This document shows positions 10,711 through 22,020 of a stretch of 64,000 nt of DNA, in pieces. The position numbers and the translations under genes are program-made. How positions within the stretch are numbered: the first letter of the stretch is position 1; the number at the start of each line of letters is the position of its first letter. The DNA comes from Sophora flavescens (lineage: Eukaryota > Streptophyta > Magnoliopsida > Fabales > Fabaceae). The stretch spans positions 37,041,652 through 37,105,651 of the forward strand of contig CM061070.1 in assembly GCA_030762895.1 (NCBI GenBank). The letters are read 5' to 3'. The notes beneath the pieces were generated by a model, which was not told where the DNA came from, searched no databases, and worked only from the letters and a program-made list of their open reading frames with translations.

Positions 10711-11992
10711 CTAACATGCTACGTAGATAAACAAACAAGGTCTACTAGATATCCAATACATAGCTCGTATAAGATTCACAAGTTGAGGGGACTCAGCTCC
10801 CCTCATGGTGAACACTTTTCCAGTGGCCTGAGGTCTGGCCACCTGTGGTCCTGCTGCTGGGATTCCTCTTCCAGCTCCACCTCTTGGCACACTAGTTCCT
10901 CTGCCAGCAACTATAGGCTGTTGCATATTCCGCTGCCTACAATCACGAGCCAAGTGATCTGGTTCACCACAGATGTAAAAAACACGCATCTCTCGACAAT
11001 ATCTCACATAATGCGGTCCCCCGAATCTGAAACAAGCTAAGCCCTTCTGCTGCTGTTGACCTGCTCCACCCACTGGTGTTATAGGAACTGATACTGGTGC
11101 AGCTGTCTGCACTGGTCTAGTATATGGTTCTCGTCTCCTCTGAGAACCACTATCTACTCTCCTTTGAGTATCTGATCGAATAGGGCCTCCACTCCTTAAT
11201 TGTTTATGCTCATTGGCCATCCTCATATCTATACTTTCAATGGCGCTGCATCTCTCGACTAGTTCTGGGAAATACTGAATGTCAAGAGACACTACAGCCC
11301 TCTACAGCTCGTCCCCAAGTCCTTCCTCAAATATTCTACACTGACAGTCTTTACTCGGAAACCTTTCATAGAATTCCGAGAACTTGATCAGAGCCTCAAA
11401 ACGTGATGCATACTCACCAACATACATGTTGCCTTGTTTGAGGTTTGTGAATTCCTTTTCCTTCTCGCGTCGGACTAGACGCGGAAAATATTTTTTGAAA
11501 AATCAATCAGTGAATAACTGCCAGTTAATCGTTCTGCCTTCAGCCTCCAATAATCGTTTCTTTCCCTTCCACCAGAACTTTGCTCCTTCAATTAGCATGT
11601 AGGCAGCTAAAGTCACTTTCTTATCCGTACTGCAGCGCATAGTCACAAATATCTTTTTGATCTCTTGTATCCACCATTTCTCCTTCTCTGGGTCGTAATA
11701 TCCTCGGAATTAAGGTGGCTTTCCATTCATAAAATTAGTCAATCCGGCATCTTCAGTTGCTACCGCCCTTCTCTGATTCTTAATTTCTAGCTGCTCTTAG
11801 TTCATATGCAGCATCTCAGCATTCTGCTGGGTTTGCAATAGTATAGCAGCAGCTAGGGTTTCCATTGCATTTGGAGTAGAAGATGATCCTCCTCCATTCT
11901 CAGTATTGTCAGCATTACCATTGACGGCTCCAATAATCCTTTCTGGAGTTCCGTCACCACTGTTAGTTGGACGTCCTCTTCCGCGAGCCATG
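10711..11992 (-). pseudogene. gag of element T, interrupted
   Basis: The frame begins with ATG at 11992 (MARGRGRPTN), a common Ty3/gypsy gag start. A retrotransposon gag region with a FWWKG motif follows (about 11350-11700), then a CCHC zinc-knuckle region near 10960-11040. Two stops break the central part (one near 11505, one near 11300). Both knuckles are damaged: CFRFGGPHYVRYC has Phe for the second Cys, and FYICGEPDHLARDC has lost its first Cys. The reading ends soon after a protease-like lead-in, near 10711, where the rest of pol would start. Gag would form particles and bind RNA; this copy cannot. Confidence 0.72.
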
Positions 11993-12237
11993 ATTCTGTT
12001 AAAAGAAATCACCCACTCTCATTAGTATGACATATAATACTACATAGACAAGTATATAAATACCATATGCCATACTAATATTAACCTCTCACATTAGATT
12101 CGGACACACAACCCAACTTCTAAGCATAGTCAAAATCCAATGTGGATTCAACTAGACACGGCTAATAACAACATCCTAAACCTCGCAGTCCTTGATTCTG
12201 ATCGGACATAACCCACAGTCCGATTTAGAACCAAACT

Positions 12238-12249
12238 GCTCTGATACCA
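12238..12249 (-). other. primer binding site of T (initiator tRNA-Met)
   Basis: The minus strand reads TGGTATCAGAGC three bases after the LTR end. This is the standard initiator tRNA-Met complement of many plant LTR elements and fixes the orientation of T. Confidence 0.88.
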
Positions 12250-12895
12250 GAATGAGACACCCCGCAGTGCACCTTTGTGTCATTAGATTAAAACCTCATT
12301 ATTTAATTACTTAATCGCATGCTTAACGTGAAAATACGTAAAAATTAAAACTTGACTTATAAAGTATACACCTTCATATAGAATGGCATATCACAATGTA
12401 AGTATATTATGCATAATACAAAACATTGTTGAGGATATCCTATCAGTAGGATCCCTCACAGGCATATACTTAGACAAAGTGTTAAACAACGGAAAACATA
12501 TTAAAAATATGCCTCACGAGACGCACTGGCCATAACTAACTAGACCACAATCACCATGGATCACAGCTCGCCCTCCGACTTCCGGTTCATAGGGAGTTCC
12601 ATCCAACTCCTCTTCGATCAACTCATTCACAGGGTCTTAACGTACGATCCCAGCAAAGATAAAATAAAAATACAGAAATATACAGGGGATAAGAAACAGT
12701 TTTATCATCAAAAGCGGAAAAGAGTCATAATAAATTATACAGTAATTGTCACAGACAATCAATACACCTAACTAACAAATCATCCTCAAATTAATATATC
12801 ATCCTCTACCCTCATTCTCATGCTACTCAAGGACACCATAGTTGCATACATATTCCCTAATGTGGAAGTGGTCTCGCGAGAACTCTTGATTTTAC

Positions 12896-13097
12896 GTGTA
12901 TTATATTACCAATACACGGAATATTATATTACTAATACACAGAAGTGTTTTACGTGTATTATATTACCAATACACAGTGTATTATATTACCAATACACAT
13001 AAGTGTTTTACATGTATTATATTACCAATACACAGATGTCATCGTGTATTATATTACCAATACACTTTTGTCCTTGTGTATTATATTACCAATACAC
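12896..13097. repeat. seven 22-bp hairpin repeats in the 5' LTR of T
   Basis: Same GTGTATT / AATACAC arms around an ATATTACC loop as at 7565-7763. Copy number is again seven; individual copies differ (one begins GAATATT, one ATGTATT). Confidence 0.9.
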
Positions 13098-14467
13098 GGT
13101 TTTGGACAACAACACCTATAATTGAATCTCACCAACCCGTTTTAACAACATCCTAGTGCCTTAACATTCCATTAGAACTTGACACATATTCTATGCCATA
13201 ACACCTCTTTAACATACATCATCTAGGCTAGGCACTTCTAAATCATCATTATCCTCACACCCAAAACACTCATATCTTAGACAACATATATATCTTTGCT
13301 TAAAATCCACTAAGCATAATAATAAAAACCAGGCAGATCATGCATAACACAATATCAATTAAAATAATCCCATATCACCAACATAGCACAAAATCAATTC
13401 AATAAAGGTAATAAAATCAAATCAACCATCAACAATATAAAATCAACCTAACATCAATAAACTTACAATCCCCGAATCACCATTGGTTTTTCAGAAAAGG
13501 TTTCCAATGTGATTTTGGTCTTGTCGATTACTCGACTACTAGTAGGGTTTAGGTCGCCCTACACAATTATTATATAATATACTACTTATCCATTCCGGTG
13601 ATATGTTGGTTCTTTCCCCCACTTGGGTTATCACCAAACTCCCGAACTCGAAGCTCCTCGTTGTCACACGACAAAGTACTTACTCCACCTTCAACCAATC
13701 AACATAATAACCAATAAATCAAACAAACTCATCTATGTTCTCTTTAGGCTAGGTTTGGCCATTCAATTCAAATTAGAGTTAGGATTCTTTTCTCAACATA
13801 AACCTTTGGATACTTATCACTTAGGTTCTAGGTAACTTAGATAAATTGCTATAACTTGAAAATATGGAATAAAAATCATCCAACCACTTAGGGTAGGTTT
13901 CAGCCTTGTATTACAAAATAGGCTAAGGTTTTCAAAACAACACAATTTCTTAGATCAATGATCTTAGAGTATTAAAGAGTATGAATCAATCATTAGATTT
14001 CACAAATCAATCAAAAACCTTTCACCCTTTTTATGTTGGGGTTTCGGCCTTTTTAGTATAAGTAGGCTATAAATTTCCAACTTTCTAATCTCTTAGACTT
14101 AGCATCCAAATGTATTAAGGAGCTCAAGTCCTTGATCATATTGGAAAATGAAAACAAAACATCCTAGGTTCACAACCATCATAGGTTCTACCATCATAGG
14201 AGAAATAGACTAGAAATCTTTAAACTTTCCAATCTCTTAGACTTAGCATCCAAATGTATTAAGGAGCTTAAGTTCATGATCATATTGGAAAATGAAAACA
14301 AAACATCCTAGGTTCACAACCATCATAGGTTCGGCCATCATAGGATTAATAGGCTAAAAATCTTTAAACTTTCCAATCTCTTAGACTTAGCATCCAAATG
14401 TATTAAGTAGCTTAAGTCCATGATCATATTGGAAAATTAAAATAAAACATCCTGGGTTCACAACCAT

Positions 14468-16783
14468 TGTGGCATCCCTTTTCGAGCGCCACATTATGCA
14501 GATGCATGCAATAAAATAATATGGGAAATTTTAAAACATTTACAGCATGAATTTTAAATCAATACAACATATATACAACATATCAGAGTTCATAGAAGCA
14601 ATGTCATATGCAATACAGACACTCCACTAGCCGTGGTGTAAGTAATAAAAGACTCAACTTTAACTCTGAAATTCCTCGTCAGAGACGTTAGCATTCCCAT
14701 CTCCTTCCTCGTCTCGGCACTTGCTAAAAGCTCATCTCCGTCTTCGAATCATGAACCGAATCAACATAACAGAAACATAGAGACAGAGATACACAGGAGG
14801 TAAGAAACTCTCATCATCATAAAGGGGAAACAACATTAAATACTACTTATCAACATGTATATAAACAAACACAACCGTCTCCCAATATCATTATCATACC
14901 AATCAACCTCGATATCTCAGCAACTAAGATCATAACTTATTCTAATACATAACTGGTCCTACATGCATGATTGGCCAATTCTACAACAACATTCAGTCGG
15001 TAGTTGGGTTACTAACTCCTGCATCACCAACATGAGTTCCATCATCTTGGTCGCTCCAGATAGTCCACCTCAACCTCATGTGACAATTGCTCAAACAACA
15101 ATTGCAACTATTCACACGGCCCCTCTGTGTACAAATACACATATACACCTCTTATGTGATAACCCAGCTATGCACCAATATTATCCGACCTCGTATGATA
15201 GCCACTCAAATGACTTATCGTAGCTAGTCATACGGCCCCTTGTGAAACCTATCCAACTTTCGTTGTAGTCGTTCACAACACACCAACATCAACCTCATAT
15301 TGGTAACCGCTCAAACAGCTATTGCGGCTACCCATAAGGTTGACCAACGCAATGATATGCACATACATCCGTCACTACATAATTTCACACCACCTTTCCG
15401 TATAACACCTCAATATCCCCACATGACATCATAACTTCCAAATCAAGCTATCAACCTAGTTCCATATCAAACATCTCCAAAGTATCACCAATATTGATCC
15501 ACCACACATCAATATATCAACCACACATAGTACAATATCATCAACAAGACAACATCATATCATCAACAGAGAAATAAAAGAATAACCATATATCACGTAA
15601 TTAAATAAGCATGTTATCACATATCATATCATCAACCAACAATCAACGGGGGTTGAGAATCCCCACACATGTTAATGTTCATATTCTATGCCCATAATCC
15701 TGATAATTAAAATTTCTTCCCCCTCACCCAGTGTATAATTATACCGACGTCTCAAAACCAACACTTCCTCTACACCTTCAATTCTGCCATGCAAGGGAGC
15801 AAGGTCTCCGAGCCTCTGAAAATTCACCTAAGCATCACATTTCGAAGCACACGTCACTACGAGTTCAAAATCGAAGACGGAATTGAATTCCGACAAACGA
15901 AATGAAAAATAGTTCGAGAAACGTAATGAAACGAGTTTCAACATAAACGAGGATGATTTACCTTCTCTATTGAAGAAAAAGGAGAAGAGGAAAACGAAGG
16001 TATCGTCACTACGATCACAACCAAGTACTCCGATTCGCAACGGAACGATCGAAACTCTCAAATTCTTGCTATATCTCTTTTCTCTCTCTAGATTTCTCTC
16101 TCTCTCACTCTAAAACTCTCTATTTTCTCCTCTCAACCCTCAGATCTCGTTTCTGTCTTCCATTCTTTCTCTACTGGCTTAAGTGACTTATGTCACTTAA
16201 GCCATTTTATTTTGCTGAAATTTACGCCAGCGCTCGAGCATTGGAAACCTAGCTCTCGAGCGTTACAACGCTTGAGCGTTGGCTTTTCCACGCTCGAGCG
16301 TTGGAGGGTCGGTACGCCACCGCGCCATGCAACCAATCACGTAATGCCACGTAAGCCCTGATTAACATGTGGCAAGTCAAAGCATGACCCTTGTCTGGTT
16401 GACTTGGGTGCTTGAGCGTTGATACACCCACGTTCGAGGGTTGACTTCTGGCAAAAAGTCAACTCTTTGCGTTCAAGGTCCGTTCGATGTCCGATTGCGC
16501 TTAATTTTGAGATATAGGCTCATTAGGACCTAATAAACAACATAAAATCATCAAATAGGCCTAATCTCAACTCTAACTCCAAAATTTTTATTTCACACTC
16601 AGACGTCTCAAAGACGCTTACCGGAAAACCCTAGTTTTGTTCCTACGTTCCAACTCCCTCGATAAGGCTGCGTACATGCAATGCAAAGGTCTCTCAACCT
16701 TAATCCATCTCTTAACTATATAATTTAAGTCTTAAACATGTTCCTCTTACGTAAAACGAAATCGTAAAAACTGGGATGTTACA
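14468..16783 (-). mobile_element. solo LTR of a Ty3/gypsy element inside T
   Basis: It is 2316 bp with inverted ends TGTGGCATCCC and GGGATGTTACA and a perfect ACCAT duplication (14463-14467, 16784-16788). On the minus strand it begins TGTAACATCCC, a common Ty3/gypsy LTR start. No interior is left, so the element was probably lost by LTR-LTR recombination. CGCTCGAGCG dyads cluster at about 16205-16440. Pyrimidine-rich CT repeats lie at 16075-16110. No gene is supported. Confidence 0.85.
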
Positions 16784-17897
16784 ACCATTATAGGTTCAGT
16801 CATCATAGGATAAATAGGCTATAAATCTTTAAGCTTTCCAATCTCTCTTAGACTTATCATCCAATGTGTTAAGGAGCTCAAGTCCATGATCATATTGGAA
16901 AATGAAAACAAAACATCCTAGGTTCACAACCATCATAGGTTCGGCCATCATAGGAAAAATAGGTTAGAGATGTTTGTTTGATACAGGCTCTTAGAATATG
17001 AAAGTAGAGATTAATAGAAGTCCATAGAAATTGGTTTCAACTCAAACAGAGTTTTCTACCATTTTATAGAGATTTTAGAAGTTAAAAGAGCTTTAAGAAT
17101 ATTTTAAGAAGAAATAAAGTAAACTCATGAAATAAGAGTAAAACTTGAAATAGAAGAGTGTGAGAGGTTTACCCTTGAAACTAGAAAGAAAAAGTATGAA
17201 GAACTTGAAGCTTGAAACTAAGTAAAAATGGAAACTTTAAGTGTTACAAACTTAAAAATGAGAAAGTGAAGAAGTAGGAAAGTGATGAAGAGAAAATGAA
17301 ATGGGTATTTGTAGAGGGAGACATGAGATGGACGTGAAAGAGAAGGAAGGTGCACGTCTTGATGGTCAAGTTTTGGCTTATGCCTTGTTTGGTTGAAGTA
17401 GATAGAGAAAAATGGGTTTTTAGAATATAATATGATATAATTTGAAAAGTGTGATGATTACACTTTTGGAGTGTGTCATAACCCATGTCCATCACATCCC
17501 ATCAAGTCACTTCACTTCTTTTGGGCTCCATTTTCTGCTCCATTGCATATCCGGTTCAAGTTTCCGATCGTATTTCACTCGGAATAAATATTTTATTTTA
17601 TTTCCGAGCTCAAATTTTTAAATATTTTCGAAATCATACAAAACATCATAAAGACACTAACCGTTTCGTTCACAGTTTAAAATTAGGTTTTTGCTCGGTA
17701 AACTTGTACTGTCAGTGAAAACGCAAATCGGGTTTCGTCTGAATTTTCTACCCAAAATTTTACCTTAACCTTCTACCATAAAGTATACTATGAATAAGAT
17801 TTTATTTTATTCAAAAACATTTTCTAACTCTCAGATTAAAATATATTTTTTTATATTTTAACCGGTTGAACAACATAATTAAAATCAGGCTGTTACA

Positions 17898-17902
17898 GCT
17901 AG
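17898..17902. repeat. right target site duplication of T (GCTAG)
   Basis: Matches 6916-6920. Confidence 0.9.
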
Positions 17903-18161
17903 ACCCAAGTTGCTGTATTTTATATATATACTTTCATTTTTTTTCCTTACAATGATGTTATGTATATGTTGTTATAAATATAAATATATTTTTTAAAGTT
18001 TGAAGTTTTTCCAGTGTATTTAATATTATTAAGGTTATGTGTTTAGTTTCATGGGATACTCGCAAGGGTCTTAAAGCCACCGTTGCAAAACATAGTCAAA
18101 TATGAATCTACCACGTCGTTTGGCTTCTTTTAAATTTCCATGTCATCCTTTTCATTTTGAG
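17903..18161. other. background between T and H
   Basis: AT-rich, no frame. It continues the 4470-6915 background; its last five bases, TTGAG, are the left target duplication of H. Confidence 0.6.
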
Positions 18162-18365
18162 TGTTCCTGCCGAGATCCGACTTGCCGGAATCTCACCGTA
18201 GAACGTCAAACCAAGAGTGAACAATGAGGGTTGTTTTAGATTATGGCTTGACAAAATATTGTATTCCGGTCCTACGTATCCCAATGAGAATCAAAGCCAG
18301 ACGTAGTTCTAGGTTAAACCCTTGGCCATACGGTGATCTCAATCCCTTAATCTTGTATCTGATGA

Positions 18366-18370
18366 ATACC
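18366..18370. repeat. left target site duplication of B (ATACC)
   Basis: Matches ATACC at 24805-24809. Confidence 0.9.
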
Positions 18371-19786
18371 TGATAGTGTGATTTCACATCATATTTCATG
18401 TACATTTTTGCATGCATTTTCATATAGTTTAGGCATATTTAAATTGATTTTTAGTAGTTTTTACCTTGGAACGGGTAAGGCAGTTTCGTGGTGTTGTTTT
18501 TCAGGAATTAAGGGTAAAATGCTCAAGATTGACCATGATGGAGCTTGGTTGAAGAGAGAGCTTGAAAAGTGAAGAAAATGAGACAAATAGAGCCCATCAC
18601 GGTCTAGCCGTGATAACCATCACGGCCTAGCCGTGATGACTATCACGACCATGATCGAGCAAAACTGAAGAAGAAAGAAGGCAAAAGTTAGAAGCTGTCA
18701 CGGCCTAGCCGTGAAGCCCATCAAGACTGTGACAGACCAATTGGTGGAGGCAGAAGCGATCACGGCCTAGCCGTGATGAGTGTCACAGCTGTGACAAACC
18801 AAAATTTGAAAGCGCGCCCAAGGCAGAACACGTCACGGCCGTGACGCGCGTAATCTATAAATAGGGCCTTTGGGCAGAACAGACGGGATCTTCTCTAGAG
18901 GGACTTTTAACCTAGGAGCACTTTTACCCTAGGGAGACTCTTGGGATACAAAAAGGGCGTGTTCTCTTTGGAACTAAGGGCTGCGGTGACGGCAGTGGAA
19001 AGCTTCCACAGAGTTTCTTCTCTCCCTTGTTTCTATTTCTCTGGTTTTGGCTTTCTCTATCACTATGAGTAGCTAAATCCCTTTTTGTTGGGATTAGATG
19101 TAGCTATACTGAACCTCATGTATTTGCCTTGATTAATTAATCTGTGTTTATGTTTCTCTATTAGTGTTTAATCCCTTTGCTTAATGTTTTTTGTGGTCTG
19201 ATCATCCATGAATTGATTTTGAGATTTGATTTGCAATGGGGACGTTCTTATCAATTATTGATCTGGAATTAATCACCTAGTAAACCTTGCATCTAGGAAT
19301 GGATTTTGGTTTATTAGTAATCGTGTAATCCTTACTCTTAATGTAAATTCGCTAATTAGGCCACCTAAGGAATTAGGGTTTAATTAGAGAATTTAGGCAC
19401 TTGTCATCTAAGGAATTAGGACTTGCGTAATCTTGTGGATTGATTTTGGTATTTGAAGCATAAACTGGATTGGTATTCTTGGTATCGCATGAGACTAAGG
19501 TTTAGTGAAGTCTAGTCCCAACATCTTTCAGTTATTTGAAGAATCCCTTTTTCTGCATTCTAAGTGTTTGACAAAATTCCTAAAAGAACTTTTTCTTTTT
19601 ATTTTGTTTGTTTTAACTCTTGGACTTGATATTTAGTATAGAGCTCCCTTCCATCCAAAGACCCGCTTAGATAGTAGTTGATTCGGTGCGTGCTAGTACT
19701 TGTCACAGTCCTCGTGGGAACGATATCAGTCTCACCACCGTATTACTTGTACGACTAGGTATACTTGCCTAGATTTCGACTCAACA
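18371..19786 (+). repeat. 5' LTR of B
   Basis: Starts TGATAGTGTG, ends CTCAACA. U3 carries ATCACGG-CCTAG-CCGTGAT dyads (18595-18850). TATAAATA is at 18855-18862. Downstream is a T-rich leader without the four-hairpin cassette seen in D, E and F. Confidence 0.88.
18595..18862 (+). promoter_or_regulatory. CpG dyad array and TATA box, 5' LTR of B
   Basis: About eight dyads of the form TCACGG(CCTAG)CCGTGA or the perfect palindrome TCACGGCCGTGA, some decayed by C-to-T change. The last lies about 10 bp from TATAAATA. Confidence 0.65.
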
Positions 19787-19792
19787 AGTTGT

Positions 19793-19810
19793 TGGCGCCG
19801 TTGCCGGGGA
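19793..19810 (+). other. primer binding site of B (tRNA-Asp)
   Basis: TGGCGCCGTTGCCGGGGA, six bases after the LTR end. It is complementary to the 3' end of plant tRNA-Asp, the primer of Athila-type elements. Confidence 0.9.
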
Positions 19811-19952
19811 CTGTGTTTCAATATTAGCATACCTATTTCGACTACTAATTTAAGCACATTTTTGTTTTTTCTGTTTCATTATCTGTTTCTCTTTATTTTT
19901 ATTTTTTGTATATATTTGATTTTTTCTTTTGAGTGTTGTTTGTGCAAGGTGG

Positions 19953-20642
19953 ATGCAACGTATGGAGACTTATTATTTTCCAACCTTGGACGGTGTTACA
20001 AAATATCACTTTGGACTGAATGTGGTCTTGGGAGACTACAGGCTCTGGGGATACCAATGCCCTCATGCACAAGCTTATAGTGTAATAATGAAGCATGAGG
20101 AGGAATGGAAATGGAATGAGCAAACACCCTTGAAAGTTGCTCTAGAACAATATTCCCAAGAGCTATCCATCTCTGAGGCCAGAGCAAGAGCCAACTGTGA
20201 TAGTATCGAATCTGTGATGCAAAATTTCAAAATGCAAGTTGAGGAAATTTGTAAACAGTTAGTACAAGAGTCACATGGAACACAATTTGAGCAAAATATG
20301 GTTTTGGGGATAGTTCAAAGTGAAGATGAAGTGACAGTGGAAGATGAGTCACAAGAAAAAGAACAGGGGGTGGAGAGCGAAGAGGATCTATATTTCACCA
20401 TGCTTGCCAAGAAACCTGATATTGTTGCCTTGAATAAATATATTGGTTTGCATGCATGTGTGGATACTACAAAATTGGCCGCAGAAGTAAAACCTCATGT
20501 GCTTCATGGAACATTTATGCCTGAAGAGGTCAAAAAAGGAGTTTATAGTTTGCCATTTGACCTAGGAGGAACCGAGGGTAGATTCATATTACTTCTGCAA
20601 TTGCCACTCCACAAGCCATGGGATCTGGGAGGAGGATCCTAG
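19953..20642 (+). CDS. ORF of element B, 229 codons, unknown function
   Basis: I take the ATG at 19953; the frame is open a little further up but without an earlier ATG. There are no gag, protease or RT motifs. The N-terminal part is Tyr/Trp-rich. A likely coiled coil spans about residues 55-110, rich in E, Q, A and R. An acidic segment follows (DEVTVEDESQEKEQ), then EEDLYFTMLAKK, which resembles the EDxCFTML stretch of the E-element ORF. The end, HKPWDLGGGS, resembles the WDPGG ending of the E and F ORFs. I infer a distant member of the same non-autonomous ORF family, without the cysteine clusters. The frame is intact, which is notable beside so many broken ones. Confidence 0.55.
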   Translation: MQRMETYYFPTLDGVTKYHFGLNVVLGDYRLWGYQCPHAQAYSVIMKHEEEWKWNEQTPLKVALEQYSQELSISEARARANCDSIESVMQNFKMQVEEICKQLVQESHGTQFEQNMVLGIVQSEDEVTVEDESQEKEQGVESEEDLYFTMLAKKPDIVALNKYIGLHACVDTTKLAAEVKPHVLHGTFMPEEVKKGVYSLPFDLGGTEGRFILLLQLPLHKPWDLGGGS

Positions 20643-20728
20643 GCCTGTCAAGCTACTGACGTTAAAGAAGCGCTTATTGGGAGGCAACCCAAGTTTTCTT
20701 TTCCTTTTTCATTTGTTTTTGAATTTAA

Positions 20729-20756
20729 CTCTTGAATAATTTGAGAAGATCAAGAG
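20729..20756 (+). other. post-ORF hairpin of B
   Basis: Arms CTCTTGA and TCAAGAG surround the 14-nt loop ATAATTTGAGAAGA. E and F have the same loop but CTCCTGA/TCAGGAG arms, a compensated change. Confidence 0.65.
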
Positions 20757-21155
20757 GGAAACAAAATCATAAATTAATAGATTTGTTAAGTGCTTTTAGG
20801 GCAAGAAGGGCAAGGACAGACAAAGTCAACAGCCATCACGCCCAGACCGTGATACTGGTCACGGCCGTGATGAGCCAGCCATGAAGATCAGAAAGGATCA
20901 CGGCCCAGCCATGATACCCATCACTGACGTGATGAGAGGACCCTGAAGATCAGAGAGCATCACGGCCAAGCCGTGATGGAGGTCACGGCCGTGACAGGCC
21001 AGCCCCTATGGACCAGAATTGATCACGGCCTGCCCGTGATGAGCATCACGGCCGTGACACACTTTTCAGTCTCCCTTTGATTAGGCATGTGAGCCAGCAC
21101 CCACTACCGCCTCGGTGAGTTGTTCCATTTTTCTCCTCTCTCCATCTTGATTATT

Positions 21156-21173
21156 TACATTGAAGACAATGTA
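21156..21173 (+). other. internal hairpin of B followed by G-rich tract
   Basis: TACATTG-AAGA-CAATGTA is a perfect 7-bp stem with a 4-nt loop. It is followed by 'aagcttggggtaggggtat'. D has a similar CATTG-AGGA-CAATG at 62256-62269 before GTGGGGGAGGG. It may mark a second polypurine tract. Confidence 0.5.
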
Positions 21174-21981
21174 AGTTTTTAAGCTTGGGGTAGGGGTATT
21201 TTTGCAAATTTTTGAATTTTTGCATTTTGCATGTTGCATCATATAGGCATAGTTTTGCATGATAGTTTTGCATGATCACATGATTCGATTGCCCCTTGCT
21301 AAGATTATGCACCCAATTGTGAGAACTTAGTGCCAAATAAATTGAGATAGTGAATTTTTGAACCCATTTTTTTTTATTCTTGTGATAAGGCTACAAATAA
21401 AAATGCTTGAGATGATCTTTGATAGTTGATAATTAGCATGTGGTTCCGTAGACTTGTGTTTCTCACTGATTTTTGAACTACTAAAATGTGAGATTTTTGA
21501 GCCAAAAAGGGGTACTCACTAAATCTACCCCATTCCTTGTGATAGAGTGTTATTCCTCTTGGATCCTATTCTCTAGAACTTGACTTGAAACCGTTTTGAA
21601 GCTTAAAAATTTTTGAAAACATTTTTGAAAATGATTGAGGCACTAGGTATTTTTCCGGCATTCTGAGCTTTGATTGACTAAATGCTACCCCTTAGTTGCC
21701 CAATTTTGAGCCTGAAAGAATCAAATACTTTTCTTGGTACCTTGAAATACTTTGATAAATATGCTTGATAGGAGACCTTCTAAAGTATTACACAAAGGGT
21801 AAGGTGAGAAAGAGTGCCCGAATAAGTGAGAATATGAGTCTAGGGAACCTAAGCTTCTAATTGGACTTGAAATTGATTGTCTCTCGCTGAATTATTTGAA
21901 ATGCATGTTACTTGGATTAGTTACTCGGGCTCTTGGTTCACTATCCATGCTCTGATTATTTATATCTTCTGACCTTAGCGA

Positions 21982-21999
21982 TTGCTTGAGGACAAGCAA
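21982..21999 (+). other. terminal hairpin of B
   Basis: TTGCTTG-AGGA-CAAGCAA, 21 nt before the 3' LTR. Counterparts occur in F, E and D. Confidence 0.7.
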
Positions 22000-22020
22000 A
22001 TGAATAAGCTTGGGGTGATT

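Larger units (their letters stand above)
6921..17897 (-). mobile_element. element T: gag-only Ty3/gypsy retrotransposon with 3.3 kb LTRs
   Basis: It is bounded by direct repeats of about 3.26 and 3.32 kb (inserted solo LTR excluded) and a perfect GCTAG duplication. The initiator tRNA-Met primer site sits next to the right LTR on the minus strand, so transcription runs right to left. The internal region is only about 2.07 kb and encodes gag and a few residues beyond. RT, RNase H and integrase are absent, so mobility would need a helper. The leftmost base is C where the other LTR has T. Confidence 0.88.
12253..17897 (-). repeat. 5' LTR of T, split by a solo LTR
   Basis: Direct repeat of 6921-10184, interrupted at 14468-16783. 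It starts TGAGACACCCCG on the plus strand and ends GGCTGTTACA. It carries seven hairpins (12896-13097) and the 144-bp repeats (about 14080-14460, resuming after 16789). Confidence 0.88.
20643..22020 (+). other. 3' noncoding interior of B
   Basis: It contains a post-stop hairpin (20729-20756), a second set of CACGGCC dyads (about 20830-21065), an internal hairpin with a G-rich tract (21156-21200) and a terminal hairpin (21982-21999). A G-rich polypurine-like segment (aagcttggggtgatt) abuts the 3' LTR. No coding frame is supported. Confidence 0.6.

Noticed and set aside
19700..20080. 126-codon frame crossing the LTR end and primer site of B
   Set aside because: It spans noncoding LTR and primer site; the real ORF of B is in another frame.
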